Source of the DNA: JBBIRT01 sp037441725
GTDB taxonomy: Bacteria; Desulfobacterota; BSN033; UBA1163
Assembly (NCBI GenBank): GCA_037441725.1
Contig: JBBIRT010000179.1
Span: 1 to 5,849, forward strand
DNA: 5,849 bases
Direction of reading: 5' to 3'
Positions 4,921 through 5,849 of the stretch are shown here, piece after piece; position 1 is the first letter of the stretch; the number at the start of each line of letters is the position of its first letter. The notes beneath the pieces are model-generated. The model saw only the letters and a program-made list of their open reading frames with translations, was not told the origin of the DNA and made no database searches. A program made the translations under genes and the position numbers.

Positions 4921-5849
4921 CTCCTTTTCCCTCTATAGAAACGCTTGATATTCTCAGTGACCTCTTTGATCTCAGATCCTTCTATTTCAGGAAAGAAGGG
5001 AAGGGAGAGTGTCTCCTGTGACCATTGGAAAGTGATAGGAAAATCTTCTCGATGATATCCTAATTCTTGATAGGCCTTCTGAAAAGGAATGGGAATGGGA
5101 TAATGGATGAGTGTCTCTATCCCTCTCCTTTTTAAAAATTTCTGTAGAGAAACCCTTTCCTTTGTTCTGATCGTATAGAGGTGATAGACTGATCGAGCTC
5201 CTCTCTTTTCTATAGGGCATCCAATGCCAAGTGGAAGAAGCTCTTCGGTATAGATTTCAGCCTTCTTCCTCCTCTTGTCATTCCACTGATCTAAATATTT
5301 CAATTTGACCCGAAGGACAGCCGCCTGAATCTCATCCAATCGACTATTGTACCCTTTTAAGGGATGGTGGTATTTCTCCCTTTCTCCATAAGATCGAAGA
5401 AGTCTGAGCTTTTCCTCGTACTTTTTATGATGGGTGACCACTATCCCGCCATCCCCATATCCTCCTAAATTCTTGGTGGGATAGAAACTAAAACAACCCA
5501 TGGCTCCAAAGGAGCCAACTTTCCTTTTTCCATAGATCGCCCCATGGGCCTGGCAAGCATCTTCAATGACGATCATCTCATATCGATGTGCAATGTCCAT
5601 AATGGGCTCCATTTCTACAGGATGACCATAAAGATGGACAGGAATGATGGCTTTCATTCTTCCTCCATCCCTTCTTGACCTTTGAAATTTTAAAAGGGTT
5701 TCTAAAGCCCCTGGATCCATGGTATAAGTTTGAGGATCAATATCCACAAACAGAGGTGTAGCCCCAGTATAGGAGATAGCAAGGGCGGTGGAGATAAAAG
5801 AATTGGCAGCGGTAATCACCCGATCTCCTTCTCCAATCCCTGCTGCTTT
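4917..5849 (-). CDS. DegT/DnrJ/EryC1 family PLP-dependent sugar aminotransferase, N-terminus cut by window edge
   Basis: The visible 310 residues are most of a sugar aminotransferase of fold type I, which transfers an amino group (usually from glutamate) to a keto-sugar nucleotide in the cytoplasm. The reading frame runs to the last base of the window, where GIGEGDRVITAANSF matches the conserved N-terminal region. The GTG at 5817-5819 is therefore an internal valine, and roughly 50-60 residues are missing. Counting from that valine, EDACQAHG (86-93) carries the PLP-contacting Asp87, and SFYPTKNLGGYGDGG (111-125) carries the Schiff-base Lys116 (codon 5472-5474). SRLDEIQAA (149-157) and HYPIPI (209-214) belong to the C-terminal part. 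SFYPTKNLG with YHHPLKGYNSRLDEIQ resembles 3-aminotransferases of the QdtB/FdtB/DesV or WbpE type more than ArnB/PseC. Sugar specificity is inference only. Its stop overlaps the methyltransferase start. Confidence 0.93.
   Translation of the reverse strand, partial: KAAGIGEGDRVITAANSFISTALAISYTGATPLFVDIDPQTYTMDPGALETLLKFQRSRRDGGRMKAIIPVHLYGHPVEMEPIMDIAHRYEMIVIEDACQAHGAIYGKRKVGSFGAMGCFSFYPTKNLGGYGDGGIVVTHHKKYEEKLRLLRSYGEREKYHHPLKGYNSRLDEIQAAVLRVKLKYLDQWNDKRRKKAEIYTEELLPLGIGCPIEKRGARSVYHLYTIRTKERVSLQKFLKRRGIETLIHYPIPIPFQKAYQELGYHREDFPITFQWSQETLSLPFFPEIEGSEIKEVTENIKRFYRGKRS

Noticed and set aside
4987..5220. A minus-strand open frame in another phase within the aminotransferase gene.
   Set aside because: The overlapping aminotransferase frame is clearly real here (HYPIPI and C-terminal motifs); the alternative product is low-complexity serine/arginine-rich.
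5817..5819. GTG as the start codon of the aminotransferase.
   Set aside because: The frame stays open to the window edge and encodes the conserved GIGEGDRVIT segment before it, so this is an internal valine.

Overview
This 5.8 kb window carries part of a surface-polysaccharide (O-antigen, capsule or exopolysaccharide type) gene cluster. All seven recognisable genes lie on the minus strand and are packed end to end, so they are almost certainly one operon transcribed from right to left. The organism cannot be named from the sequence. The cluster type fits a Gram-negative bacterium. The coding strand is purine-rich and arginine is often written AGA/AGG (all arginines sampled in the right-hand genes), a pattern common in thermophilic or anaerobic lineages. 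That last point is inference only.

In transcription order: (1) a DegT/DnrJ/EryC1-type PLP sugar aminotransferase, cut by the right edge so that its N-terminus is missing; (2) a class I SAM-dependent methyltransferase with a TTG start; (3) a GT-B glycosyltransferase of family GT4; (4) and (5) two tandem, homologous left-handed beta-helix (hexapeptide-repeat) acyltransferases; (6) a second class I methyltransferase; (7) a second, divergent GT-B glycosyltransferase. Four of the six junctions overlap (4, 4, 11 and 4 nt). The other two are 25 nt and 43 nt long, and no internal promoter or convincing intrinsic terminator is visible.

A plausible joint role is as follows. The aminotransferase makes a nucleotide-linked amino sugar, one or both hexapeptide enzymes acylate it or another sugar, the two glycosyltransferases add residues to a lipid-linked glycan, and the methyltransferases methylate sugars or cap the chain. 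No flippase, polymerase, ligase or sugar dehydratase falls within the window, so the identity of the glycan is open.

The most interesting point is the acyltransferase pair. The first-transcribed copy (2368-2940) lacks the catalytic-type histidines that the second copy (1746-2324) keeps, although its beta-helix and C-terminus are well conserved. It also contains a 25-N assembly gap. The left end (1-119) has no gene. It holds an array of at least ten 7-bp tandem repeats that runs off the window edge, and a 7-bp inverted repeat that straddles the stop codon of the last gene.
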